DNA of 64,000 bases from assembly GCA_017744315.1 (NCBI GenBank), contig JAGIBN010000006.1, positions 124,001 through 188,000 on the forward strand, read 5' to 3'. A program made the position numbers and the translations under genes. Within the stretch, counting starts at the first letter, position 1. The number at the start of each line of letters is the position of its first letter. Under the pieces are notes generated by a model. It ran no database searches. It saw only the letters and a list, made by a program, of their open reading frames with translations, and was not told the origin of the DNA. Positions 45,808 to 56,409 of this stretch are shown one piece after another. This stretch comes from Porphyrobacter sp. Lineage in GTDB: Bacteria; Pseudomonadota; Alphaproteobacteria; Sphingomonadales; Sphingomonadaceae.

Positions 45808-46332
45808 ATGACGACGGTCACCCCGGCTACAGACCTCGCCTCGAACTCGGATTTCTCGAGTTTCGAGATCTATCGCGATGGCGGCACGACGCGTGAAATC
45901 CGGCTGACGGTGCATCTAGTGCTGGCGGCGCGGCGCTGGCGTTCGCTGCTCGACGAACAGCTGCGCCTGATCGGCCAGAGCTCCGCAAGAATGGAAGCGC
46001 TCGCGGCGATCATCAACTCGCCCACGCTCAGCGCCCAGGTGGACATCGCCAAGCGGTTGCGGATCGAAGGCCCGACGATGACGCGGATGCTCGACACGCT
46101 TGAGAAGGACGGCCTGGTCGAACGCCTGCCCGACCCCGGCGACCGGCGCAGCAAGCTCCTGCGCCTGACGCGCGAAGGCGAAACCGCACTGCAGGAGATC
46201 TTCGAGATCGCCGACACCCTGCGCACTCGCCTGCTTGAGGGCTTGCCCGCCGATAAGATGGACGAGCTCGACGAGTTTCTGAAGGACTTGATTGCCCGCC
46301 TCGACGCCGGGTTGCCGGAACGGGCGGGTTAA
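45808..46332 (+). CDS. MarR-family transcriptional regulator
   Basis: A 174-residue winged-helix regulator: [85 protein letters not shown] (recognition helix and wing). ATG 45808 follows GGAAG by 8 nt; ATG 45790 would add six residues. It is divergent from the molybdenum hydroxylase genes and probably represses them. An ACAATTGT palindrome lies between the two (about 45730-45737). Confidence 0.9.
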   Translation: MTTVTPATDLASNSDFSSFEIYRDGGTTREIRLTVHLVLAARRWRSLLDEQLRLIGQSSARMEALAAIINSPTLSAQVDIAKRLRIEGPTMTRMLDTLEKDGLVERLPDPGDRRSKLLRLTREGETALQEIFEIADTLRTRLLEGLPADKMDELDEFLKDLIARLDAGLPERAG

Positions 46333-46335
46333 ACA

Positions 46336-46366
46336 AATCCTCCCCGAGCTTGTCTCGGGGAGGATT
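46336..46366. terminator. Bidirectional terminator-like hairpin (repeat copy E)
   Basis: AATCCTCCCCGAG pairs perfectly over 13 bp with CTCGGGGAGGATT around a 5-nt loop. It lies between the convergent MarR and PQQ-dehydrogenase genes and has A-runs on one side and short T-runs on the other. It is the minimal form of the long repeats, which suggests that the ends of those elements act as terminators. Confidence 0.65.
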
Positions 46367-46374
46367 GAAGCCCC

Positions 46375-48468
46375 CTACTCGCCACGCCCCCAATCCTCGT
46401 TAGCGCGGGCGATCAGGTAGTTGTGGATCGCCTCGACATCCTCCTTCTTCAGCAGGTCGGCAAAGCTCGCCATGCCCTTGTCGAGGTAGAGCCCCTCCAA
46501 CACGATCTGGTTGAACTTGCTGTGAGTGTCGGCGGTCATGTGGCGCAAGTCCTTGACCCCGCCGATGGCGTTCTGCCCGTGGCACACCGCACAAGTCTGG
46601 CCGAACAGCTGCGCGCCGGCCTGGATCTGCGCCTCAGGCGCCCGCAGCGGTGGCGGCGGTGGGACGGCGGCCTTGGCCTCGAGCGGCGGAAGCTGCTTGG
46701 TCCCACCGAGCTTGAACACCAGCAGCCGCGCCTTGGCCCGCGGCAGCTCGGTGCCCGATGACTGCTCGATCTGCGCCGCACCCCCGCCCCAGCCGGCGTT
46801 GACCGCGACGTATTGCTCGCCATCGACCATGTAGGTGATCCCGCCTGCAACGGGCGCGCTCTGCGTCGGGAACTCCCACAGCGTCTTGCCGGTCCGCGCG
46901 TCGAACGCGGCGTAAGTCTGCTTGGTCGTGCCTTCGAACACTAGGTCGCTCGCCGTCACGAACACCCCGCCGTTGCCGTGGCGCGGCAGCTCGACTTGCC
47001 AGGCGGCCTGCTGCTTCACGGGATCCCAGGCGGTGAGCCAGGCCTTCTCGACCTTGTTGGCTTCCTCCATCAGCTTCATCCGCTGCTGCAGCACCGGCCC
47101 CGAGAACCCGCCCCAGCCGCTGTTCGAACGCATCGGCTGCGGCTTCCAGTCGGGCTGCAGCGCATAGACGAAGCCCGACTGATAGGCCGGGAAGTAGGCG
47201 AGACCGGTGCGCGGGCTGAAAGCCATCGGGAACCAGTTATGCGCCCCGCCCGGCCCCGGCATGACCAGCTTGGGGTCGAAGCCATAGCGCACGGCTTCGT
47301 TCATCACCGGCCGGCCCTTGTCGTCGAAGCCCGCGTTCCAGTTCTGGATCACGTGCGCCGCCGCGCTGATGAACTCGCCGGTCTTGCGGTCGAGCACGTA
47401 GAAGAACCCGTTCTTCGGCGCCTGCATCAGCACCTGGCGCGGCTTGCCGTCGATTTGGAGGTCCGCGCTGATGATCGAGGCGGTGCAGGTCCAGTCCCAC
47501 TCCTCGCCGGGGTTCATCTGGTAGTGCCAGGCATACTCGCCGGTATCGGCCTTGAGTGCCACGATTGAGCAGACGAACAGGTTGTCGCCCTTGTTCTCCG
47601 ATCGGTAGAAGCGCGAGTGCGGAGAGGCGTTGCCGGTGCCGACATAGACCAGGTTGAGCTTGGGATCGTAGGCGATCGAATCCCACGGGTTGGCGCCGCC
47701 GCCGAGCTCCCAGTACTTGTTGCCGAACCAGGTCTCGCGGACATTGCTCATGACGCTGTCGGAGGCTTCGCCGTCGGGCCCATCCGCCGGGTTGCCGGGG
47801 GTGAGGAAGAACTTCCACTTCTTGGCCCCGGTCTCGATGTCGAAGGCGGCGACGAAACCGCGCACCCCGAAGTCGCCGCCGGACTGGCCAACCACGACCT
47901 TGTCCCCGAACACGCGCGGCGCGCCGGTGATCGAGTAGGGGAACTCCTTGCCGAAGGTCTCGGTGGACCAGATCGGCTTGCCGCTGGTCTTGTCGAGCGC
48001 GATCAGTCGGCCGTCGAGCGTGGCGATGATGACCTTGTTGCCCGACATGGCGAGCCCGCGCGACACCGGCTCGCAGCAGGCATAGCGGGCCATCTCCCGC
48101 GGCACTTGCGGATCGTAGGTCCACAGCCGCTCGCCGGTCTTGGCGTTGTAGGCGATGGTCACGTTGAACGGCAGGATGTTGTAGAGCACCCCGTCGGCGT
48201 AGATCGGCGTCGCTTCGACCCCGCGATAAGTGTCGAGGTCGTCGTACCACGCGAGCCCAAGGCGGCTGACGTTCGACGCGTCGATCTGGGTCAGCGGGCT
48301 ATAGCGCTGCGCCGAATAGTCGCGCCCGTCGCTCGGCCATTCTCCAGCAGCGGGCGTGGCGAGCGGATCGTTTGCCGCCGCAGTGCTGGCGAAAGTCAGC
48401 GAGCCCAAGGATGCAAGCGCTGCCAGGGCGCCGAGCCAGGCGGCGGGGCGATGTCTCAAGGTGGTCAT
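46375..48468 (-). CDS. PQQ-dependent quinohaemoprotein alcohol dehydrogenase
   Basis: A 697-residue periplasmic enzyme: signal peptide (cleavage near AAA-N32), eight-bladed PQQ propeller (WPSDGRDYSAQRYSPLTQI, the vicinal disulfide Cys131-Cys132 in YACCEP, GARRVFG-type blades, WDWTCTASIIS, NVWGGSAVAW-like segments) and a C-terminal cytochrome c domain with CAVCH near residue 630. This is the type II quinohaemoprotein layout, which oxidises alcohols or aldehydes and gives electrons to azurin or cytochrome. It starts 1 bp after the stop of the secreted NTF2-like gene at 48470, so it is part of that operon. Confidence 0.93.
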   Translation of the reverse strand: MTTLRHRPAAWLGALAALASLGSLTFASTAAANDPLATPAAGEWPSDGRDYSAQRYSPLTQIDASNVSRLGLAWYDDLDTYRGVEATPIYADGVLYNILPFNVTIAYNAKTGERLWTYDPQVPREMARYACCEPVSRGLAMSGNKVIIATLDGRLIALDKTSGKPIWSTETFGKEFPYSITGAPRVFGDKVVVGQSGGDFGVRGFVAAFDIETGAKKWKFFLTPGNPADGPDGEASDSVMSNVRETWFGNKYWELGGGANPWDSIAYDPKLNLVYVGTGNASPHSRFYRSENKGDNLFVCSIVALKADTGEYAWHYQMNPGEEWDWTCTASIISADLQIDGKPRQVLMQAPKNGFFYVLDRKTGEFISAAAHVIQNWNAGFDDKGRPVMNEAVRYGFDPKLVMPGPGGAHNWFPMAFSPRTGLAYFPAYQSGFVYALQPDWKPQPMRSNSGWGGFSGPVLQQRMKLMEEANKVEKAWLTAWDPVKQQAAWQVELPRHGNGGVFVTASDLVFEGTTKQTYAAFDARTGKTLWEFPTQSAPVAGGITYMVDGEQYVAVNAGWGGGAAQIEQSSGTELPRAKARLLVFKLGGTKQLPPLEAKAAVPPPPPLRAPEAQIQAGAQLFGQTCAVCHGQNAIGGVKDLRHMTADTHSKFNQIVLEGLYLDKGMASFADLLKKEDVEAIHNYLIARANEDWGRGE

Positions 48469-48469
48469 G

Positions 48470-49255
48470 TCAGTCTTTCGGAGGTTCGGCGATCGGTTGC
48501 GTCCCGTCAGCGAGACGGCCAACCGTGAGCGATTGTTGCTGTTCCGGCGTGCCCGGTGGCCGGTGATAGGCGCCAACCTGGCCCTGATCGGGTACCAGGG
48601 CGTGGCCGCTAACCGGGTTCGGATAGTGGAACGGGACGATGTAGTAGGCCGGATAGGTCAGGTAGACCGTCGAGGGCGGCAAATCCGGCGGCGGGTCGAA
48701 CTTGTCGGGCCAGGTGTTGTTGAGGGCGTTCTTCCCCCAGCCTTCCCAGTTGGTGTACATCGTGAAGGGCCCGCTGAGGCGGCTGATCCGCCATACGCCG
48801 TCTTCACCCTTCTTGTACTCGTTCTCGTAGAGCGGCAGGCCCCAGCCGGCATTGCTCATCACATAGGCGCGCGAGCGGACCCAGCCGGTCTTGCCGTCGG
48901 CTGATATGTCCGGGATCGGCTGGAACTGCATGTGGTTGGCGAGCACGCCTTCCTTCGCTCCGTCCGGCCCAAAGGCGGTCTGCATGTATTCGAGCACACG
49001 GTGCTTGCCGAGGAACAGGCCCTTGCCGCCGATCTCCAAGGTGGCATCGTCGGTGAACAGCTCGCTGAGCTGGGTCCACTGGCCCTTGTCGACGAAGTAG
49101 CCGTAGGCCTTCTGCAACCGCTCGATGGCGTTCATGTCCTCGAGCCGGGTGATGCGGGCCTCGAGCTGGTCGAGCCTGGCTTCGGCGCTCTGGGCGAAGG
49201 CCGGGGAGGCAACGGCGCAAAGCAGCGCGACCGCGAGTGTCAGCTTCATCTTCAT
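48470..49255 (-). CDS. Secreted NTF2/SnoaL-like protein, group B (third of three)
   Basis: A 261-residue protein with a signal peptide (LTLAVALLCAVASPAFA) and a coiled N-terminal segment (AEARLDQLEARITRLEDMNAIERLQKAYGYFVDKGQW), then LFTDDATLEIGGKGLFLG and a C-terminal tail PFHYPNPVSGHAL. These marks are shared with the two preceding genes and with the third domain of the protein at 21166. ATG overlaps the previous stop by 4 nt. Probably a periplasmic protein acting with the PQQ dehydrogenase. Confidence 0.82.
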   Translation of the reverse strand: MKMKLTLAVALLCAVASPAFAQSAEARLDQLEARITRLEDMNAIERLQKAYGYFVDKGQWTQLSELFTDDATLEIGGKGLFLGKHRVLEYMQTAFGPDGAKEGVLANHMQFQPIPDISADGKTGWVRSRAYVMSNAGWGLPLYENEYKKGEDGVWRISRLSGPFTMYTNWEGWGKNALNNTWPDKFDPPPDLPPSTVYLTYPAYYIVPFHYPNPVSGHALVPDQGQVGAYHRPPGTPEQQQSLTVGRLADGTQPIAEPPKD

Positions 49256-49977
49256 GGGCGCCCCACCACGTTGTCGGCCGGTTGCTTGATGTCCTTGAGC
49301 GACTGGCCGGTCACCGGATGGACGTAGCTGAACGGCGGAATGTAGGCCGAGGGGAAGGTGCGATAGACCTCGGTCGGCGGTTTGTCGGGCGGGAACAGCG
49401 CGCTCGGCCCTTCCATCCGCATGGCCGAGCGCATGAAGCCGAGGTCGTAGTCGGTCAGCGCGACCGGATAGAAGTGCAGCTTGGAGATCTTCCAGGTGCC
49501 GCGATCCTTGACGTATTCGTTCTCGTAGACGCCCACGCCCCACACGCCGTTGGCGCCGGGTTCGGCAAGCTGGACCATGCCCTGCCAGCGGGCGGTCGCG
49601 GTCTTCCCGTCCGGCGCGACCGAGATGATCGATTGCAGTTGCATATGATTGTTGAGCCGCCCTGGCCCAAGCCCTTCCGGCCCGAACAGCAGCAGCGCGC
49701 GGCGGACACGGTCCTGGCCGATGTAGACCCCGCGCTGGCCGTATTCGAAGCTGCCGTTGGCCGAGAATAGGTCGGCGACCTCATTCCATAGGCCCTTGTC
49801 GAAGTAGTAGCCGTAGTAGGCCTGGAGGTTCTCGATCGCGTCCTGGTCTTCCAGACGCTCCACGCGCTCACGGTATGAGGCAAGGCGAGCTTCGACTGAT
49901 TGGGCCTGAGCGCAGACCGGCACCGCTACTGCGCTGAGCGAAAGAGCCGCGGCGCTAACAATTGTTAAGACACGCAT
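49252..49977 (-). CDS. Secreted NTF2/SnoaL-like protein, group B (second of three)
   Basis: A 241-residue protein with a signal peptide (VSAAALSLSAVAVPVCAQAQ), a coiled segment (VEARLASYRERVERLEDQDAIENLQAYYGYYFDKGLW), GQRGVYIGQDRVRRAL and the tail PFSYVHPVTGQSL. The ATG overlaps the upstream stop (TAATG). The three genes are clearly tandem duplicates with moderate divergence. Confidence 0.82.
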   Translation of the reverse strand: MRVLTIVSAAALSLSAVAVPVCAQAQSVEARLASYRERVERLEDQDAIENLQAYYGYYFDKGLWNEVADLFSANGSFEYGQRGVYIGQDRVRRALLLFGPEGLGPGRLNNHMQLQSIISVAPDGKTATARWQGMVQLAEPGANGVWGVGVYENEYVKDRGTWKISKLHFYPVALTDYDLGFMRSAMRMEGPSALFPPDKPPTEVYRTFPSAYIPPFSYVHPVTGQSLKDIKQPADNVVGRP

Positions 49978-50693
49978 TACCGGGCCTCCCTCACTGGACG
50001 GTCGGTCACCGGGTTCGGAGCCTGGAACGGGGGCAGCTGTCTGTCGGGGAACGAGGCGTAAGTCGCCGTCGGCCCGCGATCGGGCGGAAAGGCCTTCGAT
50101 GCCTCGCTCTGCGCGACGCCTTCACCCTGGCGCAGGCGGGCCCAGCCTTTCTCGTACGGCGCGACGAAGTTCACGTAGAGGTGGAGCGACTGGATCTTCC
50201 AGACGCCGTCTTCCTTGACGTAAGTGTTCTCGTAGATGCCGTCGCGCCATTCGGCGTGCTTCTTGTATTGCCCGGTCATACCGAGGTCGCGCCAGCGGGC
50301 CGTGGCGGTGCGTCCGTCCGCGCCCATGTCGACCGCCGGCTGCAAGGTCACCCACTCGTTGAGCTGGCCGTAGATCAGCCCCTGCTGCCCGCCGTGCAGC
50401 CGTTCCAGGTACTCGCTGATGCGCGCCTTGCCGACATAAACCCCGTCGACGCCGATCTCGATCGTACCATTATCGGCAAAGAGGTCGGCGGCTTCGCTCC
50501 ACAGGCCGCGGTCGACGTAGTAACCGAACGCGCGCTGCAGCTTCTTGATCGCGCGAGTGCCTTCGAGCTTTTCCACTCGCTGGGTCAGCGCGGCGATTTC
50601 GCTATCGGGGTCGGCCGCCTGTGCCGGGCCGCTCAAGGCGAGCGCCGCACCCACCGGTATCACCCACAGGCCCCTCAGCCGCGCGGTGCGCAT
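49977..50693 (-). CDS. Secreted NTF2/SnoaL-like protein, group B (first of three)
   Basis: A 238-residue protein with a signal peptide (LWVIPVGAALALSGPAQA), EIAALTQRVEKLEGTRAIKKLQRAFGYYVDRGLWSEAADLF, IGVDGVYVGKARISEYL and the tail PFQAPNPVTDRPV. Start 50693 follows GGAGGATG. First gene of the four-gene operon ending with the PQQ dehydrogenase. The phasing of the overlaps suggests that equal amounts of the proteins are made. Confidence 0.83.
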   Translation of the reverse strand: MRTARLRGLWVIPVGAALALSGPAQAADPDSEIAALTQRVEKLEGTRAIKKLQRAFGYYVDRGLWSEAADLFADNGTIEIGVDGVYVGKARISEYLERLHGGQQGLIYGQLNEWVTLQPAVDMGADGRTATARWRDLGMTGQYKKHAEWRDGIYENTYVKEDGVWKIQSLHLYVNFVAPYEKGWARLRQGEGVAQSEASKAFPPDRGPTATYASFPDRQLPPFQAPNPVTDRPVREAR

Positions 50694-50929
50694 CAAGCAT
50701 CCTCCCCGTTTACCCAAATTCTTTGCGCTCATCATAGGCGGCGCGTCGGCGGTGAAAAGCCACAAACGATGTACTTGAAGCAACTTTGCGGTCGCGACAG
50801 CCGATCTCCGCGTAAGATTTCCTGACGCTCGATCACTAACCCCATCAACGAGAGGCAAGCCGCTTGTCGGCCAGAGTTGAACACTGGTCGATTGCGACAA
50901 AATGCGACTGGTCGTCATTTCTGCTGATG

Positions 50930-50941
50930 TGTATTAATACA
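50930..50941. promoter_or_regulatory. Perfect 12-bp AT-rich palindrome in the divergent intergenic region
   Basis: TGTATTAATACA is a perfect 12-bp palindrome in a GC-rich background, in the 408-bp gap between the secreted NTF2-like operon and the TetR gene. It may be an operator or part of a promoter for either side. Apart from this and the TetR operator at 51072, I see no gene in the gap. Confidence 0.4.
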
Positions 50942-51071
50942 GCAAGACAGGTTGATGGGGGCATTGGCTTTGATGATCGGCACGATGAGCAGACCCGGCG
51001 CGGGCGCGCATCATGGCCGCCGTGACCTCCGCCTGGCGTCCCACAAGCTTTCCCTAACAAATGTGTTGATG

Positions 51072-51089
51072 AGTGAGTGCTCACTCACT
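51072..51089. promoter_or_regulatory. TetR operator of the efflux operon
   Basis: AGTGAGTG-CT-CACTCACT is a perfect 8-bp inverted repeat with a 2-bp centre, ending 12 bp before the TetR start. This TGAGTGA-type sequence is a common binding site for TetR-family repressors of efflux pumps. Binding here would block transcription of the whole five-gene operon, giving autorepression. Confidence 0.72.
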
Positions 51090-51101
51090 AAAGGACGGCG
51101 A

Positions 51102-51698
51102 ATGAACCGCGCCTCTCCGCTTCCGGCTGCCGAGCGCCGCGCCGCCATCATGGCGGCGACCGAGCAGTTGTTGATCGCGAAGGGTGGCACCGTCAGCACC
51201 CGTGAGATCGCCGAAGCCGCAGGCATTGCCGAGGGCACGATCTTCCGCGTCTTCCCGACCAAGGACGCGATCATCGACGCGATCTTTGCCGATGCCTTCG
51301 ACCAGGAAAGCGCTCGGGCGGAACTGGCCGGGATCGACTGTGGCAGGGACCTCGACACTTGCCTGATCCAACTGGTCACGTCTCTCCAGCGCAGGATCCA
51401 ACGCATTCTCGCGCTGATCGGCGCGGTTGGGTTCCATCAGCCGGCGGGCGCGGACAAAGAGAAATTCCAGGAACAGCGCAAGCTTGGCTACGACGCCATC
51501 GCCGCGCTGCTTCGCCCGCACGCCGCCAAGCTTCGGCTGGAGCCTGAAGACGCGGCCCGCCACCTTCACGGGCTGGTGCTGGCGATGACTCACCCCATGC
51601 TCACCGACCGGCCCATCGGCGATCCCGCCGCGATCGTGGACGTTGCGCTCAACGGCATCGCCCGGCAGCCGTCTCAATCGGAAACCAGAGGATCATGA
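51102..51698 (+). CDS. TetR-family transcriptional regulator
   Basis: A 198-residue regulator with an N-terminal helix-turn-helix (RRAAIMAATEQLLIAKGGTVSTREIAEAAGIAEGTIFRVFPTKDAII, about 9-55) and a helical ligand domain. AAGGACGGCGA precedes the ATG, and a perfect operator lies 12 bp upstream. Its stop overlaps the NodT-type gene start by 4 nt. It most likely represses the efflux operon and lifts off when an exported compound binds. Confidence 0.92.
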   Translation: MNRASPLPAAERRAAIMAATEQLLIAKGGTVSTREIAEAAGIAEGTIFRVFPTKDAIIDAIFADAFDQESARAELAGIDCGRDLDTCLIQLVTSLQRRIQRILALIGAVGFHQPAGADKEKFQEQRKLGYDAIAALLRPHAAKLRLEPEDAARHLHGLVLAMTHPMLTDRPIGDPAAIVDVALNGIARQPSQSETRGS

Positions 51699-53140
51699 CC
51701 CGCTTGTCCCGCAGTTCCTCCCCGCTCCATCGCCGCCGCACGGCCGCCCTCCTGTCGGTTGCGATTGGCTCCCTGGCGCTCGCTGGATGCGCCCGGCCCG
51801 ACATCGCCCCGCCAGAGGCCGGTATTGCCGTACCGCAAGGCTGGGTCGAAACCGATCAGGTCCACGCCTCGCAAGACCTGTCGCAATACTGGCAGCTGCT
51901 CAACGATCCGCTGCTTACGCAGTTCGTCGAGGCGGCCGCGGCCAACAACCTCGACCTCGCCCAAAGCGCCGCACGGCTCGAACAAGCCCGCGCGCAGCTT
52001 GCGGGATCGCAGTCGGGGTACTTTCCTTACGTCTCGGCCAGCGGATCGGGACGGCGCAATTTCAACGACGGCCTGCCGGACACCAGCGCCTATTCGATCG
52101 GCGCGGACGCCTCCTGGGAGCTCGACCTGTTCGGCCGCATCGGCGCCGACGTAGCCGCGTCAGAGGCCGAGCTTGCGGCCGCCGGATATTCGCTCGCCGA
52201 TCTCGAGCGGCTCGTCACCGGCCAGGTCGCGCTCGCGACGATCTCGGCCCGGGCGACGGCCATGCAGCTCGCGATCGCGCGGGACAGCCTGCAGTCGCAG
52301 GACGACAACCTGCAGATCGCCCGCTGGCGCGCCCAGGCCGGTCTCGTATCGAGCCTCGACGTCGAGCAGGCGCGCAGCCAGCGCGCGGCGACGGCAGCCA
52401 GCATTCCGCAGCTCGAAAGCAGCCTCGCCTCGACCGCCAACGCCATCTCGACCCTGATCGGGGAGCCGCCGGGCCGGGTCCTGCAATTGCTCGAAAGCTC
52501 CGACTTCGTCCCGACCCCGCCCGAACTCGGCGGGTTCGAGGCACCGGCCGAAGTTCTGCGCCGCCGGCCCGATGTCAGACAGGCCGAAGCCTCGCTCGTC
52601 GCCAGCACGGCGCGCATCGAAGGCGCCAAGGCCCAACTCTATCCGCTGATCCAACTCGGCGGCACGATCTCCTCCTCGGCAATCGGGTTCGGCAATCTGT
52701 TCGACCTGGTTTCAGGCGGGCTGTTCGGCTCGGTCAGTCAGTTGATCTTCGACGGCGGCCGCACCCAGTCGCAGATCGACAGCTCGAAGGCCGCTGCGCA
52801 AGGCGCGCTCGCGGCCTGGCGGCTCTCGATCCTCGGCGCGCTGGAGGATGTCGAAAGCTCCGCCGTCGACCTTCAGAAATCGCGCGAGCGGGTGGTGATC
52901 TTCGGGGAAGCCGTCGATGCCGCGAACAACTCGGCCATCCTCGCCCGCAGCCAGTATCAGGCCGGTCTGACCGACTTTCAAAACCTGCTAACTTCTGAGC
53001 TACAACTGCGCACCGCCCGCAACGCGGAAGTCGCCTCGCAAGCCGATCGGGCAAGCGCCTTCGTGCGTCTGACCCAGGCGCTTGGTGGCGGCTGGTCGCC
53101 CAGGGAATATCCGCTGCCCGTCAGTGACAGGATCCAATGA
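51695..53140 (+). CDS. NodT-type outer-membrane efflux lipoprotein
   Basis: A 481-residue TolC-like channel with a lipoprotein signal (LALAGC, lipidated Cys32) and two OEP repeats (VEAAAANNLDLAQSAARLEQARAQLAGSQSGYFP and DVRQAEASLVASTARIEGAKAQLYPLIQLGG). It forms the outer-membrane duct for the MacAB-type pump encoded next. ATGA overlaps on both sides (TetR and adaptor genes). Confidence 0.93.
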   Translation: MTRLSRSSSPLHRRRTAALLSVAIGSLALAGCARPDIAPPEAGIAVPQGWVETDQVHASQDLSQYWQLLNDPLLTQFVEAAAANNLDLAQSAARLEQARAQLAGSQSGYFPYVSASGSGRRNFNDGLPDTSAYSIGADASWELDLFGRIGADVAASEAELAAAGYSLADLERLVTGQVALATISARATAMQLAIARDSLQSQDDNLQIARWRAQAGLVSSLDVEQARSQRAATAASIPQLESSLASTANAISTLIGEPPGRVLQLLESSDFVPTPPELGGFEAPAEVLRRRPDVRQAEASLVASTARIEGAKAQLYPLIQLGGTISSSAIGFGNLFDLVSGGLFGSVSQLIFDGGRTQSQIDSSKAAAQGALAAWRLSILGALEDVESSAVDLQKSRERVVIFGEAVDAANNSAILARSQYQAGLTDFQNLLTSELQLRTARNAEVASQADRASAFVRLTQALGGGWSPREYPLPVSDRIQ

Positions 53141-54455
53141 TGACCGAAATGACCGCAAATCCGACCGCTGGCACGTCCATGTCCGTGGACGAGTTCCTCG
53201 GCACCACTGAGCGCCCCCGCTGGCGCCGCTGGGCCAAGTTCTGGATCCCGGGCGTGATCATCCTCCTCGTGGCGCTCTACTTCGTCAATCGTGACGAGAA
53301 GAAGCCCGAGTACATCACCGAGAAGGTGGTCGAACGCTCGCTCGACATCGAGGTGACCGCGACCGGCAACCTGCGCCCGACCAACCAGGTAGAGGTCGGC
53401 TCCGAAGTCTCGGGCCGGATCGACCGCGTCTATGTCGACGTGAACGATCGCGTGTCACAGGGGCAAGTCCTGGCGCAGATCAACACCGACGTGATTGAGG
53501 ACCAGATCAAGCAGAGCCAGGCCAACCTGCAAGCCTCGCGCGCCCAGGTCGCCCAGGCCCGCGCGACACTCGACGTCGACAGCGCCCAGCTGGCGCGCCT
53601 GCAGGACGTCTATCGCCTCTCGGACGGCAAGGTACCCTCCAAGACCGAGATGGAAGCGGCCGAGGCCAATGTCGCGCGCAGCAAGGCGGCGCTCAATTCG
53701 GCGCAGGCCAACGTGGCGTCGGCGCAGGCACAACTGTCATCGAGCCTGACCAACCGCGACCGGGCGCTGATCCGCTCGCCCGTCTCGGGCGTAGTGCTCG
53801 CCCGTCAGGTCGAGCCCGGCCAGACGGTGGCAGCCAGCTTCAACACGCCGACCCTGTTCGTCCTCGCCGAAGACCTGTCGCAAATGCAGCTGCGCGTCTC
53901 GGTCGACGAAGCCGACGTCGGCGAAGTCAAGCAAGGTCAGCGGGCGAACTTCACCGTCGACGCCTACCCCGGCCGCCAATTCCCGGCGACGGTCGAGCGC
54001 GTGAACCTCGCTTCCAACAACACCGCCCAGTCGAGCCAGCAGCAACAGCAGGGCCAACAGTCCAATGCCGTGATCAGCTACGAAGCCCGGCTGACGGTCG
54101 ACAACGCCAATGGCCTGCTGCGTCCCGGCATGACGGCCACGGCCAACATTGCCACCCAGCAAACCGGCAAGCGGATGCTGGTCCCCAACGGCGCTCTGCG
54201 TTTCGAACCGCCGAAGGAAGAAAGCGCCGCTGGCGTCCAGCTCAACAACGGCGAGGACTTCGGTCTCGAGCGCGAGGAAGAGCGGGCCACGATCGGCCGC
54301 GGCAGCCGCCAGACGGTCCACATCCTGCAGGCCGACGGCACGCTCAAGCCGATCGAGGTCGTCACCGGCCAGAGCGACGGGCGCTTCACGGTCGTCACCT
54401 CGAAGGACCTGAAGCCCGGCATGACGGTCGTCACCTCGCTCAAGGCGGCCAAGAA

Positions 54456-54459
<4 letters not shown>
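53137..54459 (+). CDS. Periplasmic adaptor (MacA/HlyD-type membrane fusion protein)
   Basis: A 440-residue adaptor with one N-terminal membrane helix (FWIPGVIILLVALYFV, about 35-50), a lipoyl half-motif (GNLRPTNQVEVGSEVSGRIDRVYV), a long coiled-coil hairpin (about 110-205), the second lipoyl half (RSPVSGVVLARQVEPGQTV) and beta-barrel and membrane-proximal domains. The Gln-rich stretch (SSQQQQQGQQS, near 300) is a low-complexity insert typical of MacA-like proteins. Start overlaps the NodT stop. Confidence 0.93.
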
Positions 54460-55174
<715 letters not shown>

Positions 55175-55175
<1 letters not shown>

Positions 55176-56371
55176 TGTTCGGTACGACACTCCTGCTCGC
55201 CTTCCGCGAGATCCGCCGGCACATCCTGCGCAGCTTCCTGACGACGCTCGGCATCATCATCGGCGTCGGCGCGGTCATCACCATGGTTACGCTCGGCAAG
55301 GGCGTGACCGCCGACATCGAGGAGCAGATCAGCTCGCTCGGTTCGAACGTGTTCTTCGTTTTCCCGATCCAGAGCGACCGCGACCAGATCCGCCCGTTCG
55401 ACGAGCGCGACGTCCAAGCCGTGCGCGAACAGGTCGCCGGGGTGAACTTCGTCGCCGGCCAGGTCGAACGCAACGTGTCCGCGATCCACAACGGCCAGGA
55501 TTGGCAGACCAAGGTCGAGGGCGTCGGCAACGAATTCCTCGATGCGCGCGGGATCGAGATCGAGGAAGGCCGCCGTTTCACCGCTGCCGAGCAGACCGCG
55601 GGCGCCAATGTCTGCATCATCGGCCCGACCGTGCGCGACGAGATCTTTCTCGCCAACCAGAGCCCGGTCGGAGAGCGCATGCGGCTTAACGACGTCTCCT
55701 GCCAGGTGATCGGCGTCTTCGCCACGCGCGGCAGTGTCGGCGGCGGCGGGGATGACGACAACTCGATCTTCATGCCGCTGACCAACGTCCAGCGCCGTTT
55801 CACCGGCGATGACAACATCGGCTACATGGTCGTCGCCTACGACGCTTCGTACGACAGCAAGACCATGATCAACGCCATCGTCGAACTGATGCGCGAACGC
55901 CGCGTCCTGCTCGAAGGTCAGCAGAACGACTTCGACATCGTCGATACCGCGCAGATCAACGAAACCGTGGCCGCTACGGTCGGCACGATGACGGTCATGG
56001 TCGCCGCCATCGCCGCGATCAGCCTGATCGTCGGCGGAGTCGGAATCATGAACATCATGCTGGTGTCGGTGACCGAGCGAACTCGCGAGATCGGCATTCG
56101 CCTCGCCATCGGTGCGCTCGCCCGAGAGGTGCAGCTGCAGTTCCTGACCGAGGCCGTGGTGCTGTGCTGCTTCGGCGGGATCGTCGGCATACTGCTCGGT
56201 TTCGCGCTTTCGTTCGGCCTCTCGACCGCGCTCGGCATCGCCTACGTGTTCGATCCGTTCATCAATATCCTGAGCTTCGTGATTTCGGCCCTGATCGGGA
56301 TCATCTTCGGCTACTTCCCGGCACGAAGGGCCTCGAAGCTCGATCCGATCGAAGCCCTGCGGCACGAGTAG
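55175..56371 (+). CDS. ABC exporter permease (MacB/FtsX type)
   Basis: A 398-residue permease with one N-terminal helix (FLTTLGIIIGVGAVITMV), a large periplasmic domain (about 50-280) and three C-terminal helices (MTVMVAAIAAISLIVGGVGIMNIMLVSVTERTREIGIRLAIGA, then VVLCCFGGIVGILLGFALS, then ILSFVISALIGIIFGYFPARRASKLDPIEALR), with the usual FtsX end motif. Unlike MacB, the ATPase is on a separate gene. The substrate, as for its relatives, may be an antibiotic-like compound, a peptide or a lipoprotein. TGATG overlap with the ATPase gene. Confidence 0.95.
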
Positions 56372-56409
56372 GCGCGCAGGTTCGAGGGTGTAACGCAGTG
56401 TAACGAAGG

